Program-made: the position numbers and the translations under genes | Notes under the pieces: model-generated | The model's input: only the letters and a program-made list of their open reading frames with translations | Told to the model about the DNA's origin: nothing | Databases searched by the model: none | Assembly: GCA_947473475.1 (NCBI GenBank) | Contig: CANJBZ010000002.1 | Span: forward strand, 124,001-188,000 | Reading direction: 5' to 3' | From: Alphaproteobacteria bacterium | GTDB taxonomy: Bacteria; Pseudomonadota; Alphaproteobacteria; Micropepsales; Micropepsaceae | Length of the DNA stretch: 64,000 nt | Part shown: piece by piece, positions 46,006 to 55,411 of the stretch | Position numbering within the stretch: the first letter of the stretch is position 1 | Layout: each line of letters starts with the position of its first letter

Positions 46006-46431
46006 ATGATCGAGATTTTTACGGACGGCGCTTGCAGCGGCAATCCGGGCCCCGGCGGCTGGGGAGCGATCCTGCGTTCCGGCGCGCATGAGAAAGAGAT
46101 TTTCGGCGGCGAGAAGCTCACGACCAACAACCGCATGGAGCTGATGGCCGCCATCAAGGCGCTCGAAGCGCTGAAGAACCCGAGCGCGGTGACGCTCTAT
46201 ACCGATTCCAAATATGTCATGGACGGCCTGACGAAATGGCTTCCCAAATGGAAGAAAAATGGCTGGAAGACCGCCGACAAGAAGCCGGTCAAAAATGAAG
46301 ATCTCTGGCGGGCTTTGGATGAAGCGGTCCTGCGCCATGATGTCGTGTGGCGCTGGGTTCGCGGTCACGACGGCCATCTGGAAAACGAACGCGCCGATAC
46401 GCTCGCGCGGTCGGCCATTCCCAAGCGGTAA
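46006..46431 (+). CDS. rnhA: ribonuclease HI
   Basis: A 141-residue nuclease removing RNA from RNA-DNA hybrids. Catalytic residues are Asp in [12 protein letters not shown] (residue 7), Glu in [10 protein letters not shown], Asp in [10 protein letters not shown] and the late Asp in [12 protein letters not shown], with HDGH for the mobile loop. The basic protrusion ([22 protein letters not shown]) is present, so this is the E. coli-like type. The ATG at 46006 or a GTG at 46000 overlapping the thrB stop could start it. Confidence 0.96.
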   Translation: MIEIFTDGACSGNPGPGGWGAILRSGAHEKEIFGGEKLTTNNRMELMAAIKALEALKNPSAVTLYTDSKYVMDGLTKWLPKWKKNGWKTADKKPVKNEDLWRALDEAVLRHDVVWRWVRGHDGHLENERADTLARSAIPKR

Positions 46432-47163
46432 TTATTCGGCGGCTTCCTGAACTGGAACCGCTGTTGCGCGCGTCGTCCTGGCGGTCGCCTTCTCCAGCAT
46501 GATCAGCGACACGATCACCATGAAGGCGCCCCCGGAATTGAAGATGTGCCAGAGGAAATGCGTGCCGAACGGGATATACGCGCACGCCGTCATGTCGAAG
46601 GTGCGCCAGCCCAGAGCCGCCAGCGAAGACGCTATTCCCGCAAGTCCCAGCAATGCCGCCTTCCGGGAGCGGAACGCTGTCTGCACGACAAGCGCAATTC
46701 CCGTCAGCACAACGGCAGGGGCAATCGCCACCCAGCGCTGCTGGCCGGCGCCGAAATATTCGCGCGAAAATTGAAAAGCGAAATAAAACACGACAAGCAA
46801 CGCTAGACCGCCGATCACCGTCCACAAGCGCCGCGCCCAGCAGAACGCCATCGCAAACAGGAACAGCAGTCCAGGCGTGACATCGAACACCAGCGCCCAA
46901 GGTTCCCGCAAACCGTGCCACAAGCCGCTGCCGATGCCCGTGGCCGTCAGTAGCAGGCCCAAAGCATAGAGATCATACGATTTGGGTGCGCGCTGGCTGG
47001 TGACGTACAAGGACGCCAGGCCGAACAGCACGATTGCCGCGTTCGAGACGGTGTTGATCGGCTCGATCGGAAACGAAGACAGCGCGATCGCGTCTTCACA
47101 ATAGATCGGCCCGAATGTGAGGGGAGCAGCCATGAGCCCGCGCGCCAGCAAGTGACGCGGCAT
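46432..47163 (-). CDS. ceramidase-like membrane protein (CREST superfamily)
   Basis: A 243-residue protein with about seven membrane helices. It shows the CREST hydrolase signatures: YCED then EPINTVSNAAI near residues 21-40, GIGSGLWHGLREPWALVFDVTP near 75-97 (Ser, His and Asp), and GTHFLWHIFNSGGAFM near 198 (two His). These residues bind zinc in alkaline ceramidases and related lipid hydrolases. Natural substrate is unknown; some alphaproteobacteria make sphingolipids but no synthesis gene is in this window. It abuts the rnhA stop on the opposite strand. Confidence 0.78.
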   Translation of the reverse strand: MPRHLLARGLMAAPLTFGPIYCEDAIALSSFPIEPINTVSNAAIVLFGLASLYVTSQRAPKSYDLYALGLLLTATGIGSGLWHGLREPWALVFDVTPGLLFLFAMAFCWARRLWTVIGGLALLVVFYFAFQFSREYFGAGQQRWVAIAPAVVLTGIALVVQTAFRSRKAALLGLAGIASSLAALGWRTFDMTACAYIPFGTHFLWHIFNSGGAFMVIVSLIMLEKATARTTRATAVPVQEAAE

Positions 47164-47227
47164 ATTAGTGGCTCACCGCGCGGCTGCAAACCGCCGTTCA
47201 CCGCAATGTCAGGAAAGCACCTACGCC

Positions 47228-47253
47228 CCCCGGCCAAGCAAGCTTAGCCGGGG
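47228..47253 (-). terminator. possible terminator hairpin after the peroxiredoxin gene
   Basis: A stem CCCCGGC/GCCGGGG with an inner AAGC/GCTT pair-up, 14 bp past the stop of the leftward peroxiredoxin gene. There is no T-run, so assignment is uncertain. Confidence 0.4.
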
Positions 47254-47266
47254 AGTTCTAGGGCGG

Positions 47267-47746
47267 TTAGAGCTGGCCCAGCAGATGGTCGCCGCTGGAG
47301 ACGCCGAAGGCGCCGGGTTCTTCGACGTTCAACTGCTTTACGACGCCATCTTCGACCAGCATGGAGTACCGGCGGCTACGATGGCCAAGGCCGAACTTGC
47401 TCATATCGGCTTCCGCGCCGACAGCCCGGGCGAAGTCCCCGTTGCCATCCGACAGCATTGTGACCTTTCCGGCCGTTTTGCTGTGCTCGCCCCAGGCGCG
47501 CATGACGGCAGCGTCGTTGACGGAGGTGCAGGCGATGGCATCCACGCCCTTTGCCTTCAGCGCGTCCGCATTGTTGGCGAAACTCGGCAGATGCTTGGCC
47601 GAGCAGGTCGCCGTGAAGGCGCCCGGCACGGCGAACAGCGCCACGCGCTTGCCCCGGAAGAAATCGTCGGTGTTGATTTCCTGCACGCCATTTTCCGTGA
47701 CTTCCCGAATATTGACCGACGGAATCCTGTCCCCAACCTTAATCAT
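47267..47746 (-). CDS. peroxiredoxin, Prx5 type
   Basis: A 159-residue thiol peroxidase. The peroxidatic Cys is in ALFAVPGAFTATCSAKHLP (residue 48 or so), the Prx5 motif PGAFTxxCS. No resolving Cys of the usual atypical 2-Cys type is obvious except Cys73 in IACTSVND, so glutathione or glutaredoxin may reduce it. Conserved Arg lies in LGHRSRRYSMLVEDG near 122. Cytosolic; detoxifies hydrogen peroxide or alkyl hydroperoxides. Divergent from yqgE. Confidence 0.92.
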   Translation of the reverse strand: MIKVGDRIPSVNIREVTENGVQEINTDDFFRGKRVALFAVPGAFTATCSAKHLPSFANNADALKAKGVDAIACTSVNDAAVMRAWGEHSKTAGKVTMLSDGNGDFARAVGAEADMSKFGLGHRSRRYSMLVEDGVVKQLNVEEPGAFGVSSGDHLLGQL

Positions 47747-47870
47747 CTGTGTTCCTTCCTCGAACGCCGTTACGTTTCCTGTGGCAGCGCGCTTTTACCC
47801 GAGCCGCGTAATGCCATGAAGCACTGAAGCGCCTCTTTGCCAAGCGCGCCCGCGCGAATAAGCTAAGGGA

Positions 47871-48461
47871 ATGGGATCACGCGACCGCCGCATAAATGAA
47901 GGTGAAGACTTCCTGGTAGGAAAGCTCCTCATCGCCTTACCCGGCATGACGGACGAACGCTTCGCCCAGACGGTTATCTATATCTGCGCCCACTCTTCGA
48001 ATGGCGCGATGGGCATCGTCATCAATAAGCCGATTCCGGGGCTGGCCTTCTCTGAGGTGATGAAGCAGCTTGATATCGAGACCAAACCGTCCGCCGCGGA
48101 TTTGCCGATCCTCTATGGCGGGCCGGTCGAAACCGGCCGCGGATTTGTGCTGCACAGTGGCGATTATGAAAGCAGCGATTCCACACTGCCGGTATCGGGC
48201 GACATTTCCCTGACTGCCACGCTGGACATATTGCGGGCGATCGCCGATGGCCGCGGCCCGAAGCACGCGCTGTTTGCGCTGGGTTATGCCGGCTGGTCCG
48301 CAGGCCAGGTCGAAAGCGAGTTCCAGACCAATGGCTGGCTGCATTGCGAAGCCGACCCTGGCCTTGTCTTCGGCGTCAGCCCCGATGCGAAATGGCGTGC
48401 CGCGCTACAGAGGCTGGGTGTTGGCCCGTCAGGCTTAGTCTCGGACGCTGGCCGGGCCTAA
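47871..48461 (+). CDS. YqgE/AlgH-family protein
   Basis: A 196-residue protein of the UPF0301 family, function not settled. Conserved stretches are FLVGKLLIALPGMTDERFAQTVIYICAH (near 14-41), GAMGIVINKPIPGL (near 46), LYGGPVETGRGFVLHSGDYES (near 83) and LGYAGWSAGQVESEFQTNGWLH (near 141). Length fits. Its 3' end overlaps the convergent GGDEF/EAL gene by 4 bp. Confidence 0.92.
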   Translation: MGSRDRRINEGEDFLVGKLLIALPGMTDERFAQTVIYICAHSSNGAMGIVINKPIPGLAFSEVMKQLDIETKPSAADLPILYGGPVETGRGFVLHSGDYESSDSTLPVSGDISLTATLDILRAIADGRGPKHALFALGYAGWSAGQVESEFQTNGWLHCEADPGLVFGVSPDAKWRAALQRLGVGPSGLVSDAGRA

Positions 48462-51346
48462 ACGGCCCCTGCGCCCTCAATGAAAGCCGCCACATCGGCT
48501 GCGCGCATCGCCTGACCAAAGACATAACCTTGCCCATATTCACAGGCGAGTTCACGCAACAGCGCAACCTCGGACTCGTTTTCCAAACCTTCAGCAACCA
48601 CCGTAAGCTTAAGATCGTGTGCGAGCGACACGATGGAGCGCAAAATCGCTCTGCCAGATGGTTCGGCGGCATCGGCGATGAAGGTCTTGTCGATCTTGAT
48701 CGTTTCAAACGGGAACCGGCGCAAATGGCTTAGCGCCGAATGGCCGGTGCCGAAATCGTCCACGGATAGCCCGAAGCCGAGTTGCTTGAGACGCTGCAAT
48801 GCCTCTTCCGCGCGCGCAGCCTCACGCATGACGGCGCTTTCGGTGATTTCCAGCTTGAGGGTGCGCCTTGCTATCGGCGCGGCTTGCAGGAGATGGGCAA
48901 ACTCTTCCACGAATGCTGGATCGGCGATCTGACGCCAAGCGACATTCACGCTGACGAACAGCGGCGGCGTTGCGGGAAACTGGCGCTGCCAATGACTGAG
49001 ATCGCGCAAGGCGCTTTGCAGCACAAAGCGTCCCAGCGGCAGGATCAGTCCGCTTTCTTCCGCATGAGCTATGAAGACTTGTGGCTCTACCGCTCCGCCT
49101 TCAGGATTGCGCCAGCGCAGCAGCGCCTCAAAGCCCGCAATCCTGCGATCTGCCAGACACACGATCGGCTGGTAATGTACCTCGATTTCGCCGCGTTCGA
49201 GACCTTGGCGCAGCCCGGTCTCCAGCGCGACGGTATCTCGCAAGGCTGGAACATTGGCGTTGGATGAGTACAGCGCGACGCGGCTACCGCCTTGGCGCTT
49301 TGCGTCCACCATCGCGCGCTCGGCCATCGCCAGCAGCGCCCCGCCGCTGTCCGCCTCTCGCCCGCTTGCTACGCCGACACTGGTTGTCAGATAGACTTCC
49401 CGGTCCGAGATCGCGAAGGGCGAAGCGGTCACCGCGAGCACGTTGCGCCCGAAGCCGGCCAAATCGCCGGCATCGAAGGCCAGAGCTGCGAACATGTCGC
49501 CGCCAACGCGGAAAAGCGCCAAGCGGCCCGCATTGCGCTCATTGACGAAGCGCGTCTCCAACCGTTCGATGAACGCTGCAAGTGCGACATCGGCGCCATC
49601 GCGGCCGAGGCTATCGTTGACCGCTTTGAAGCGATCCAGATCGAACACCGAGAGCGCGGCGCGCGACAGGTCGGCGCCAATGGCATCAAGACGCGACTGC
49701 AACGCGGCGCGATTGCCGAGACCCGTCAGCGAATCGACAAATTCATCCCTGTCCGTCGAGTCGAAAGCCTTGCGGGCGCTGACATCGGCAAACAATCCAA
49801 GGCAGCGTTCCGCTTCCGTGGTTTGGCCTGTCATGGTGGCGCGCAGCTCGCACCAGATTGTGCGCGCGCCGGAGCGCAGGCGGAATTCGACACGAAATGC
49901 CGTACCGGGATGATGGCGGTAAGAGGCAAGCGCCTGTTCATACAGGGGCCTGTCCTCCGGATGGATTCGCTCAAGCCAGCTCTCGCGCTTCAGCTCCACC
50001 GCGCCCAGCGGCAAACTGAGCAATGAGGCGGCCTCCTGCGAGAGCGACAGCAGTCCGGTCTCGAAATCATAGTCGAACACGCCTTGATGAGAGGCCGCTA
50101 CGGCGGCGAGATCGCGGACGGTGTCATAGGCTTCGTCGGTGACGGTCGCCTGAACATCGTCGTGACCATGGGCTTTTTCAAATTCGCGCAGACGCTCGAT
50201 CGAATGCTCAACCGGTACGGCGGTCGACAGCGCGACCAGCAACGCGCCTGCCGCGGCAAATCCACCGATCGCGCTTGCCGCGACAAGATTGACGCCGAAA
50301 AAGCCGAGTGCGTTCAGGGCGGCCGCTGCGGTGACCAGTGCCAGAATTGCAGCAGCAGGCGCCAGCCGCCGCGCCGCGGCGATGCCGATGCGGCCGCAAT
50401 GGGCAAGATAGCCGGCAGCCGCGGCAGCTCCCACCAGCGCAATGATACGCACGGCCAATCCGGCGAACGGCGCTCCTGCATAGGCGCCAATGCCAATGGC
50501 GACAAATGCCATGGCAGCGAAGTTGCGCCAGCGCGAACCGTCAGCGCGGAAAGCCTCGAACGGCGCGACGTAATCCAAAAGCCGCAACGCAGAGGCGGTT
50601 GCCAGCGCCACAGCCAGGGAGAAAAGCGCATAGGGACCGCTGAGAAAGGCAAGCGGCGTCTCGTCGAAGACGCCTATGCCGGTCAACTCGGCCAGCCAGA
50701 TGGAAAACAAAAACAACGCTGCCCAGCGCGGAAAAATCCGGCCTGAGATGACAGCAGCGCCCGCCGCGAATGCCATCGCCGCGGTGAGAAGGCCCGATAC
50801 CAACCCTGCCAGCACGGCCGCTTGGCGGTTGTGTGCAATCAGCGCCGGCTCAGTCCATGCGAGCAGCGGCGGACGTGTCAAGACATTCTCGAAATGCAGC
50901 GCCAGGGTCACCACCTTTCCAGGCGGCACCAGGACGCGGAACGCATTGTTTCCGAACGCCACGGCGCGTTCGATAATGATCGCCGGATCGGAAGCGGCCG
51001 CTTCGATCAGCACCGGGCGCCCCCTGGCCGGTAAAACCGCGAGCGCGGCGCGCGGCGTTTCCGTCGCGGCAAGCACACGCGTCACGGCCCGCGCCGACCC
51101 GTTCTGTAGGGCGAGCGTGAACCATTCTCCGTTTGGATCGCTGGGATCTTTCACACCGCGCGGCTGCACGGAAGCCGCCAGATCGATAACCGCAGGCACG
51201 ACGGCCATGTCCACAGCTGCGTTGAGCGTTGCATCCTCAGCCCTGGCGAGCGGCGCAACTATCAGCAACACCAGCAAGCAAAGGCGGAAGAAGAGCGCGC
51301 CGGACGCTGGAACCTCATTCATCGGTGGGTGTGAGCGTTCCGGCAT
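48458..51346 (-). CDS. membrane-bound 7TM-PAS-GGDEF(degenerate)-EAL cyclic-di-GMP protein
   Basis: A 962-residue signalling protein. A signal-like helix near residues 14-36 and an extracytoplasmic domain (about 40-175) precede seven membrane helices (about 180-385), a 7TMR-DISM-like layout. A PAS/PAC region spans about 410-540. The GGDEF domain (about 545-695) has GGDMF in place of GGDEF, so cyclase activity is doubtful. The EAL domain (about 705-955) keeps FEALLRW, DDFGTGHSALSHL and IKIDKTFI, so phosphodiesterase activity is likely. The input signal is unknown. Start at 51346 or the Met at 51322. Last gene of the surf1-thrC-M16-GNAT run. Confidence 0.88.
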   Translation of the reverse strand: MPERSHPPMNEVPASGALFFRLCLLVLLIVAPLARAEDATLNAAVDMAVVPAVIDLAASVQPRGVKDPSDPNGEWFTLALQNGSARAVTRVLAATETPRAALAVLPARGRPVLIEAAASDPAIIIERAVAFGNNAFRVLVPPGKVVTLALHFENVLTRPPLLAWTEPALIAHNRQAAVLAGLVSGLLTAAMAFAAGAAVISGRIFPRWAALFLFSIWLAELTGIGVFDETPLAFLSGPYALFSLAVALATASALRLLDYVAPFEAFRADGSRWRNFAAMAFVAIGIGAYAGAPFAGLAVRIIALVGAAAAAGYLAHCGRIGIAAARRLAPAAAILALVTAAAALNALGFFGVNLVAASAIGGFAAAGALLVALSTAVPVEHSIERLREFEKAHGHDDVQATVTDEAYDTVRDLAAVAASHQGVFDYDFETGLLSLSQEAASLLSLPLGAVELKRESWLERIHPEDRPLYEQALASYRHHPGTAFRVEFRLRSGARTIWCELRATMTGQTTEAERCLGLFADVSARKAFDSTDRDEFVDSLTGLGNRAALQSRLDAIGADLSRAALSVFDLDRFKAVNDSLGRDGADVALAAFIERLETRFVNERNAGRLALFRVGGDMFAALAFDAGDLAGFGRNVLAVTASPFAISDREVYLTTSVGVASGREADSGGALLAMAERAMVDAKRQGGSRVALYSSNANVPALRDTVALETGLRQGLERGEIEVHYQPIVCLADRRIAGFEALLRWRNPEGGAVEPQVFIAHAEESGLILPLGRFVLQSALRDLSHWQRQFPATPPLFVSVNVAWRQIADPAFVEEFAHLLQAAPIARRTLKLEITESAVMREAARAEEALQRLKQLGFGLSVDDFGTGHSALSHLRRFPFETIKIDKTFIADAAEPSGRAILRSIVSLAHDLKLTVVAEGLENESEVALLRELACEYGQGYVFGQAMRAADVAAFIEGAGAV

Positions 51347-51354
51347 TGGCGCAA

Positions 51355-51945
51355 TCAGCGTGACAGCACTTCGTCTTCAAGCAAAGCGAAGAGAATATGA
51401 TCGCGCCACTCTCCGTTGATTTGAAGATAGCGCCGCGCCGTGCCTTCCTCCTTGAAACCTGCCTTGAGCAGAAGCTGGCGCGACGCTTGATTTTCCGGAA
51501 GGCACGCCGCCTCCAGCCGATGCAATCCCAGCAGCTCGAAGGCAAAAGGCTGAATGACCGTGAGTGCCCCGTACATGTACCCTTGCCGCGCGAAAGGCGT
51601 CCCGATCCAATAGCCGATCGCCGCCGATTGCGTCACCCCGCGCCGCACATTGGTGAGCGTACACCCGCCCATGAGGGCGCTGTCCGATTTGCGAAACACG
51701 AAAAACGGATAGGCGAGGTCGTTGCGGATTTCGCGCTGGTACCGGCGCAAGCGGCGGCGAAATGCGGCGCGCGTGAGTTCGTCCGCCGCCCATACGGGCT
51801 CCCAGGGCGCAAGAAATTCGCGGCTCGCCCCGCGGACCTCCGACCATTGCGCATAGTCCGGCATTTCCGGATAGCGAAGCATCACGCTGTCGCCTTGCAA
51901 CACAGGTTCGCGGCCGCCGGGAAAGATCATCCCGCGCATAAACAT
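51355..51945 (-). CDS. GNAT-family N-acetyltransferase (RimJ-like)
   Basis: A 196-residue acetyltransferase. The GNAT fold shows VMLRYPEMPDYAQWSEVRGASREFLAPWEPVW at the start, as in RimJ-type ribosomal protein acetylases, then GCTLTNVRRGVTQSAAIGYWIGTPFARQGYMYGAL with the acetyl-CoA loop (residues about 105-130) and NQASRQLLLKAGFKEEGTARRYLQINGEWRDHILF near the end. The substrate may be a protein N-terminus or a small amine. It sits 4 bp after the M16 peptidase gene. Confidence 0.85.
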   Translation of the reverse strand: MFMRGMIFPGGREPVLQGDSVMLRYPEMPDYAQWSEVRGASREFLAPWEPVWAADELTRAAFRRRLRRYQREIRNDLAYPFFVFRKSDSALMGGCTLTNVRRGVTQSAAIGYWIGTPFARQGYMYGALTVIQPFAFELLGLHRLEAACLPENQASRQLLLKAGFKEEGTARRYLQINGEWRDHILFALLEDEVLSR

Positions 51946-51949
51946 CGGG

Positions 51950-53236
51950 CTAGTTCGCGCTCATCGGTGCAACGGAGGCACCGAAACGGCGCGCAAATGT
52001 CGCACGCGACTCAAGCCGCTTCACAGGTCCAACCGCGGCAATGGCTGGATTGCCGGTGCGCATCAGGCGCGCGGCAAATACTTTCAATGCACCGGCGTCT
52101 ACCGCATCGACGCGCGCAATCAGCTCGTCGACGCCGAGCACACGGCCATAGGCATACAAATGTCCGGCGATGAGCTCACAACGCTGATGCGGACTTTCCA
52201 GGCCCATCAGAAGCGACGCCTTGAGCTGCGCACGAGCCCGGGCTGCTTCTTCTTCAGTGGCGTTTACCGCCATCGCTTCGATTTCGGCCGCGACCAAGGG
52301 CGCCACTTCGCCCGCTTTGTCCTCCGCGGTCCCCGAATAGACGCCAAAAATTCCGGTGTCGCGATAGGAATGCGAGAACGCATAAATGGAATAACACAGG
52401 CCGCGTTTCTCGCGCGCCTCCTGAAAAAGACGGGACGACATGCCTCCACCCAGCGCGGTTGCGAAGACCTGGGCCGTTATGGCGTCCGGTTCCGCCGATG
52501 CAACGCCGGGAAACGCAAAGCTGAGATGCGCCTGTTCCAGATCGTCATGGCCGCGAATATCCCCGCCCTCGAAGCGCGCCGGCTCGAACTCGCGCTCGGG
52601 TCCTTGCTGCAGCGCCGCCGACAGAGCATGCCCCGCTTCGACAAGCCGCGCGTGCTCCACTGCGCCCGATCCGATAAGCGTCATCGCGCCGGCGCGGTAA
52701 TGCTTGCGCATGAAGGCAACCAGATCGGGCCGCTTGAATCCAGACACCGTCTGTTCGCTGCCGAAAATCGGCCAGCCCATGGGCTGATCGGGAAAACACG
52801 CGGTTTGCAGGTAGTCGAAAATCAGATCGTCGGGCGTATCCTGCGTCTGACCGATTTCCTGGATGATCACATCGCGTTCGCGCTCAAGTTCGGATTCATC
52901 GAAGATCGAATTGACCAGAATGTCGCCGACCATTTCGAGCGCCAGCGGAACATCCTCCTTCAAGACGCGCGCGTGAAAGGCCGTCTGCTCGCGGCTGGTA
53001 TAGGCGTTGATGTCGCCCCCGACCGATTCGATTTCTGTGGCGATATCCTTGGCCGAACGCTTTGCCGTTCCTTTGAACGCCATATGTTCGAGCATGTGCG
53101 AAAGGCCCGCCTCCGCAGGCTTCTCATGCCGGGCGCCGCAATCCACCCACACGCCCAACGCGGCGCTCATCAGATGCGGCATGGGATCGGTCGCGACCGT
53201 CAGGCCGGACGGCAGGCGCGTGATCTCGACGGTCAT
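51950..53236 (-). CDS. M16-family zinc peptidase (processing-peptidase-like)
   Basis: A 428-residue inverzincin: the HxxEH motif is in LSHMLEHMAFKGT (near residues 46-50), with downstream Glu in the helix ELERERDVIIQEIGQ (near 115-130). It resembles mitochondrial processing peptidase beta subunits, which derive from such alphaproteobacterial proteins. The second half (about 230-420) is the inactive repeat. The bacterial role is not settled. Its ATG overlaps the thrC stop by 4 bp, as in related genomes. Confidence 0.9.
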   Translation of the reverse strand: MTVEITRLPSGLTVATDPMPHLMSAALGVWVDCGARHEKPAEAGLSHMLEHMAFKGTAKRSAKDIATEIESVGGDINAYTSREQTAFHARVLKEDVPLALEMVGDILVNSIFDESELERERDVIIQEIGQTQDTPDDLIFDYLQTACFPDQPMGWPIFGSEQTVSGFKRPDLVAFMRKHYRAGAMTLIGSGAVEHARLVEAGHALSAALQQGPEREFEPARFEGGDIRGHDDLEQAHLSFAFPGVASAEPDAITAQVFATALGGGMSSRLFQEAREKRGLCYSIYAFSHSYRDTGIFGVYSGTAEDKAGEVAPLVAAEIEAMAVNATEEEAARARAQLKASLLMGLESPHQRCELIAGHLYAYGRVLGVDELIARVDAVDAGALKVFAARLMRTGNPAIAAVGPVKRLESRATFARRFGASVAPMSAN

Positions 53237-54624
53237 CTGTTGCGCGTGTGCTCCAAGACAAAACCTCTTACCGCTCCGATAGCGTTCGGCAACACAGTGT
53301 AGCGTTCTTTGCGGCCCAAAAGATCGCTCAGATGTAAGGGCAATTCAGCCGGCTTTCCAACCGCTTGGCTCACGGCGGTGGAAAACTTGGCGGGATGCGC
53401 GGTGGCGAGCGCGACAACCGGGCCGTCCAGCTTCAGCCGGGCCGCCGCGCCCAATCCCACGGCCGTGTGCGGATCGACAACGTTTCCGGTTTCACGATAG
53501 ATGCGGGCAATGGTCGCCACGGTTTCCGCATCGTCCACGGCGGCGGCATCATAGCGCTGTTGCAACGTCACAAGGATATCAGTCGGAATCGTCAGCGCAT
53601 TCGTGGCGGCAAAGCCCTTCATCGCATCCTTCACCCAGGCCGCGTTACGGCCTGAGGCTTCGAACAGAGCACGTTCAAAATTCGACGCAACCTGGATATC
53701 CATTGAAGGACTGAGTGTCGGGGAGGCCCTGCCCGTTTCGTAACGCCCCGTTGCGAGTGTCCGGGCCAGAATGTCGTTGGCGTTGGTGGCAACGACCAGA
53801 CGTTCGATCGGCAGACCCATGCGCGCGGCGGCTTCGGCGGCGAAGATGTCGCCGAAGTTTCCGGTGGGGACGACGAAGTTCACCTTTCGCCCAAAGCCCG
53901 CGCCCAAGGATGACGCCGCCGTAAAATAATAGACACACTGCGCCACGATGCGCGCGAAATTGATCGAATTGACCGCCGTCAGATTGGTGCGCCCGGCAAA
54001 TTCGCTGTCTGCGAACAGAGCTTTGACGATGTTCTGGGTATCGTCGAAGGTGCCTTCCAGCGCGATGTTATGGACGTTGTCGTCCAGCGCGCTGGTCATC
54101 TGGCGGCGCTGGACTTCCGACACGCGGCCGTGGGGATGCAGAACCACGACATCGACATTAGGCTGACCGCGCAGCGCCGCGATTGCCGCCGAACCGGTAT
54201 CGCCTGACGTCGCCACAATCACGGTGGCGTGGCGGTTGCGCTTGGCCAGCGCCCGGGCAAACAGCCGCCCCAAAAGCTGCATGGCGACGTCTTTGAAAGC
54301 CAGCGTCGGCCCGTGAAACAACTCCAGCAGAAATAGGTCCGAATCGAGCTGCACCAACGGCGCGACGGCTTTGTGCGCGAATGCGGCATAGGCCCCTTCG
54401 ACATCGGTACGGAATTCATCGTCCGTGAACGCATCGCCGATGAAAGGACGCATCACGCGAAATGCGACTTCCGCATAAGGCTGCCCCGCAAATCCACGAA
54501 TGGCGTCCTGGCTGAATTGCGGCCAATGCCCCGGCAGATAAAGACCGCCATCCGGCGCAGGGCCGCCCAGCAAGACGTCGGAAAAAGCCGCGCCCGTTTC
54601 ACCCCTGGTGCTTACGTAATCCAT
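53233..54624 (-). CDS. thrC: threonine synthase
   Basis: A 463-residue PLP enzyme converting O-phosphohomoserine to threonine. It opens MDYVSTRGETGAAFSDVLLGGPAPDGGLYLP, characteristic of the long proteobacterial form. PLP lysine is in HGPTLAFKDVAMQLLG (near residue 110). Further marks are ATSGDTGSAAIAALRG near 137 and VVPTGNFGDIFAAEAAARMGLP near 251. It completes the pathway with thrB at 45044. It is 7 bp downstream of surf1. Confidence 0.95.
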   Translation of the reverse strand: MDYVSTRGETGAAFSDVLLGGPAPDGGLYLPGHWPQFSQDAIRGFAGQPYAEVAFRVMRPFIGDAFTDDEFRTDVEGAYAAFAHKAVAPLVQLDSDLFLLELFHGPTLAFKDVAMQLLGRLFARALAKRNRHATVIVATSGDTGSAAIAALRGQPNVDVVVLHPHGRVSEVQRRQMTSALDDNVHNIALEGTFDDTQNIVKALFADSEFAGRTNLTAVNSINFARIVAQCVYYFTAASSLGAGFGRKVNFVVPTGNFGDIFAAEAAARMGLPIERLVVATNANDILARTLATGRYETGRASPTLSPSMDIQVASNFERALFEASGRNAAWVKDAMKGFAATNALTIPTDILVTLQQRYDAAAVDDAETVATIARIYRETGNVVDPHTAVGLGAAARLKLDGPVVALATAHPAKFSTAVSQAVGKPAELPLHLSDLLGRKERYTVLPNAIGAVRGFVLEHTRNR

Positions 54625-54631
54625 AAATTAC

Positions 54632-55339
54632 CTAAAACTGCAGCCGCCCCTTGGAGCGGTGATAAAGCAGATAAACTGCGGTCAACGCCAGCGCGAGACC
54701 GAACCATGTCATTGCATATTGCAGGTGATCGTTGGAAAATTCGATCTGGGTGCGTCCGCCCAGCGGCCAGCCGCCCGGATTGGGCGTCGCGTCCGCTTCG
54801 ATAAGAACCAGCGGCGCGGTCACGCCGGTTGCAGCAGCCATTTCGGGCACATTTTTCACGAACCAAAGCCGGGCCTGCCGGTTGGCCGCCGGCGTAAACA
54901 GGCCAGGCTTCTGAGGCAAGCGAAGGACGCCCGTCAGCGCCACCTCCCCTGCAACTTGTCCTGCGGCTCGCGTTGTTGGGTCCCGCAAGGCTTCCGGGAC
55001 AAACCCTCGGTCGACGAGCACGGTACTGCCATCGTCTTGCACCAGGGGCGCGATGACATCGACGCCCACGGCGCCCCTCGCCCCCCGCGAGAAGACGTAA
55101 AGCTCCTTCTCATGAAGAAAGTGCCCGGTCACCCGGACATGGTGATACTCGGCTTCAGCACCTCGGCTCAGGGCGTCGGCCAGCGGTACGGGGGGCGCTT
55201 TCATGCCTGCTTCTACGCTGGCAATTAGCGTTTCCTTCTCCTGCAGGCGCTGAAGCTGCCAGAAACCGAGCCCGGCCAGCAAAGCGACGCCGGGGAGAAA
55301 CCAGAGCGTGGGCCCAAAAAGAGGTCGAAAGCGGGTCAT
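54632..55339 (-). CDS. SURF1-family cytochrome oxidase assembly protein
   Basis: A 235-residue inner-membrane protein assisting haem insertion into oxidase subunit I. Two membrane helices flank a periplasmic domain: residues 8-25 (LWFLPGVALLAGLGFWQLQRLQEK) and 205-225 (AMTWFGLALALTAVYLLYHR). GxWQxxRLxEK and VLVDRGFVPE (near 108) are SURF1 signatures. I start at 55339 (MTRFRPLFG). It lies near the oxidase operon but a lipoprotein gene on the other strand now separates it from DUF983 and ctaE. Confidence 0.9.
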   Translation of the reverse strand: MTRFRPLFGPTLWFLPGVALLAGLGFWQLQRLQEKETLIASVEAGMKAPPVPLADALSRGAEAEYHHVRVTGHFLHEKELYVFSRGARGAVGVDVIAPLVQDDGSTVLVDRGFVPEALRDPTTRAAGQVAGEVALTGVLRLPQKPGLFTPAANRQARLWFVKNVPEMAAATGVTAPLVLIEADATPNPGGWPLGGRTQIEFSNDHLQYAMTWFGLALALTAVYLLYHRSKGRLQF

Positions 55340-55411
55340 GTCGCTGGTGGTAGCGCGAAATTCCGCTGGGCGGTAGAATTTGCGAACGTTTCGCTTTCTT
55401 AAAACGAAGAT

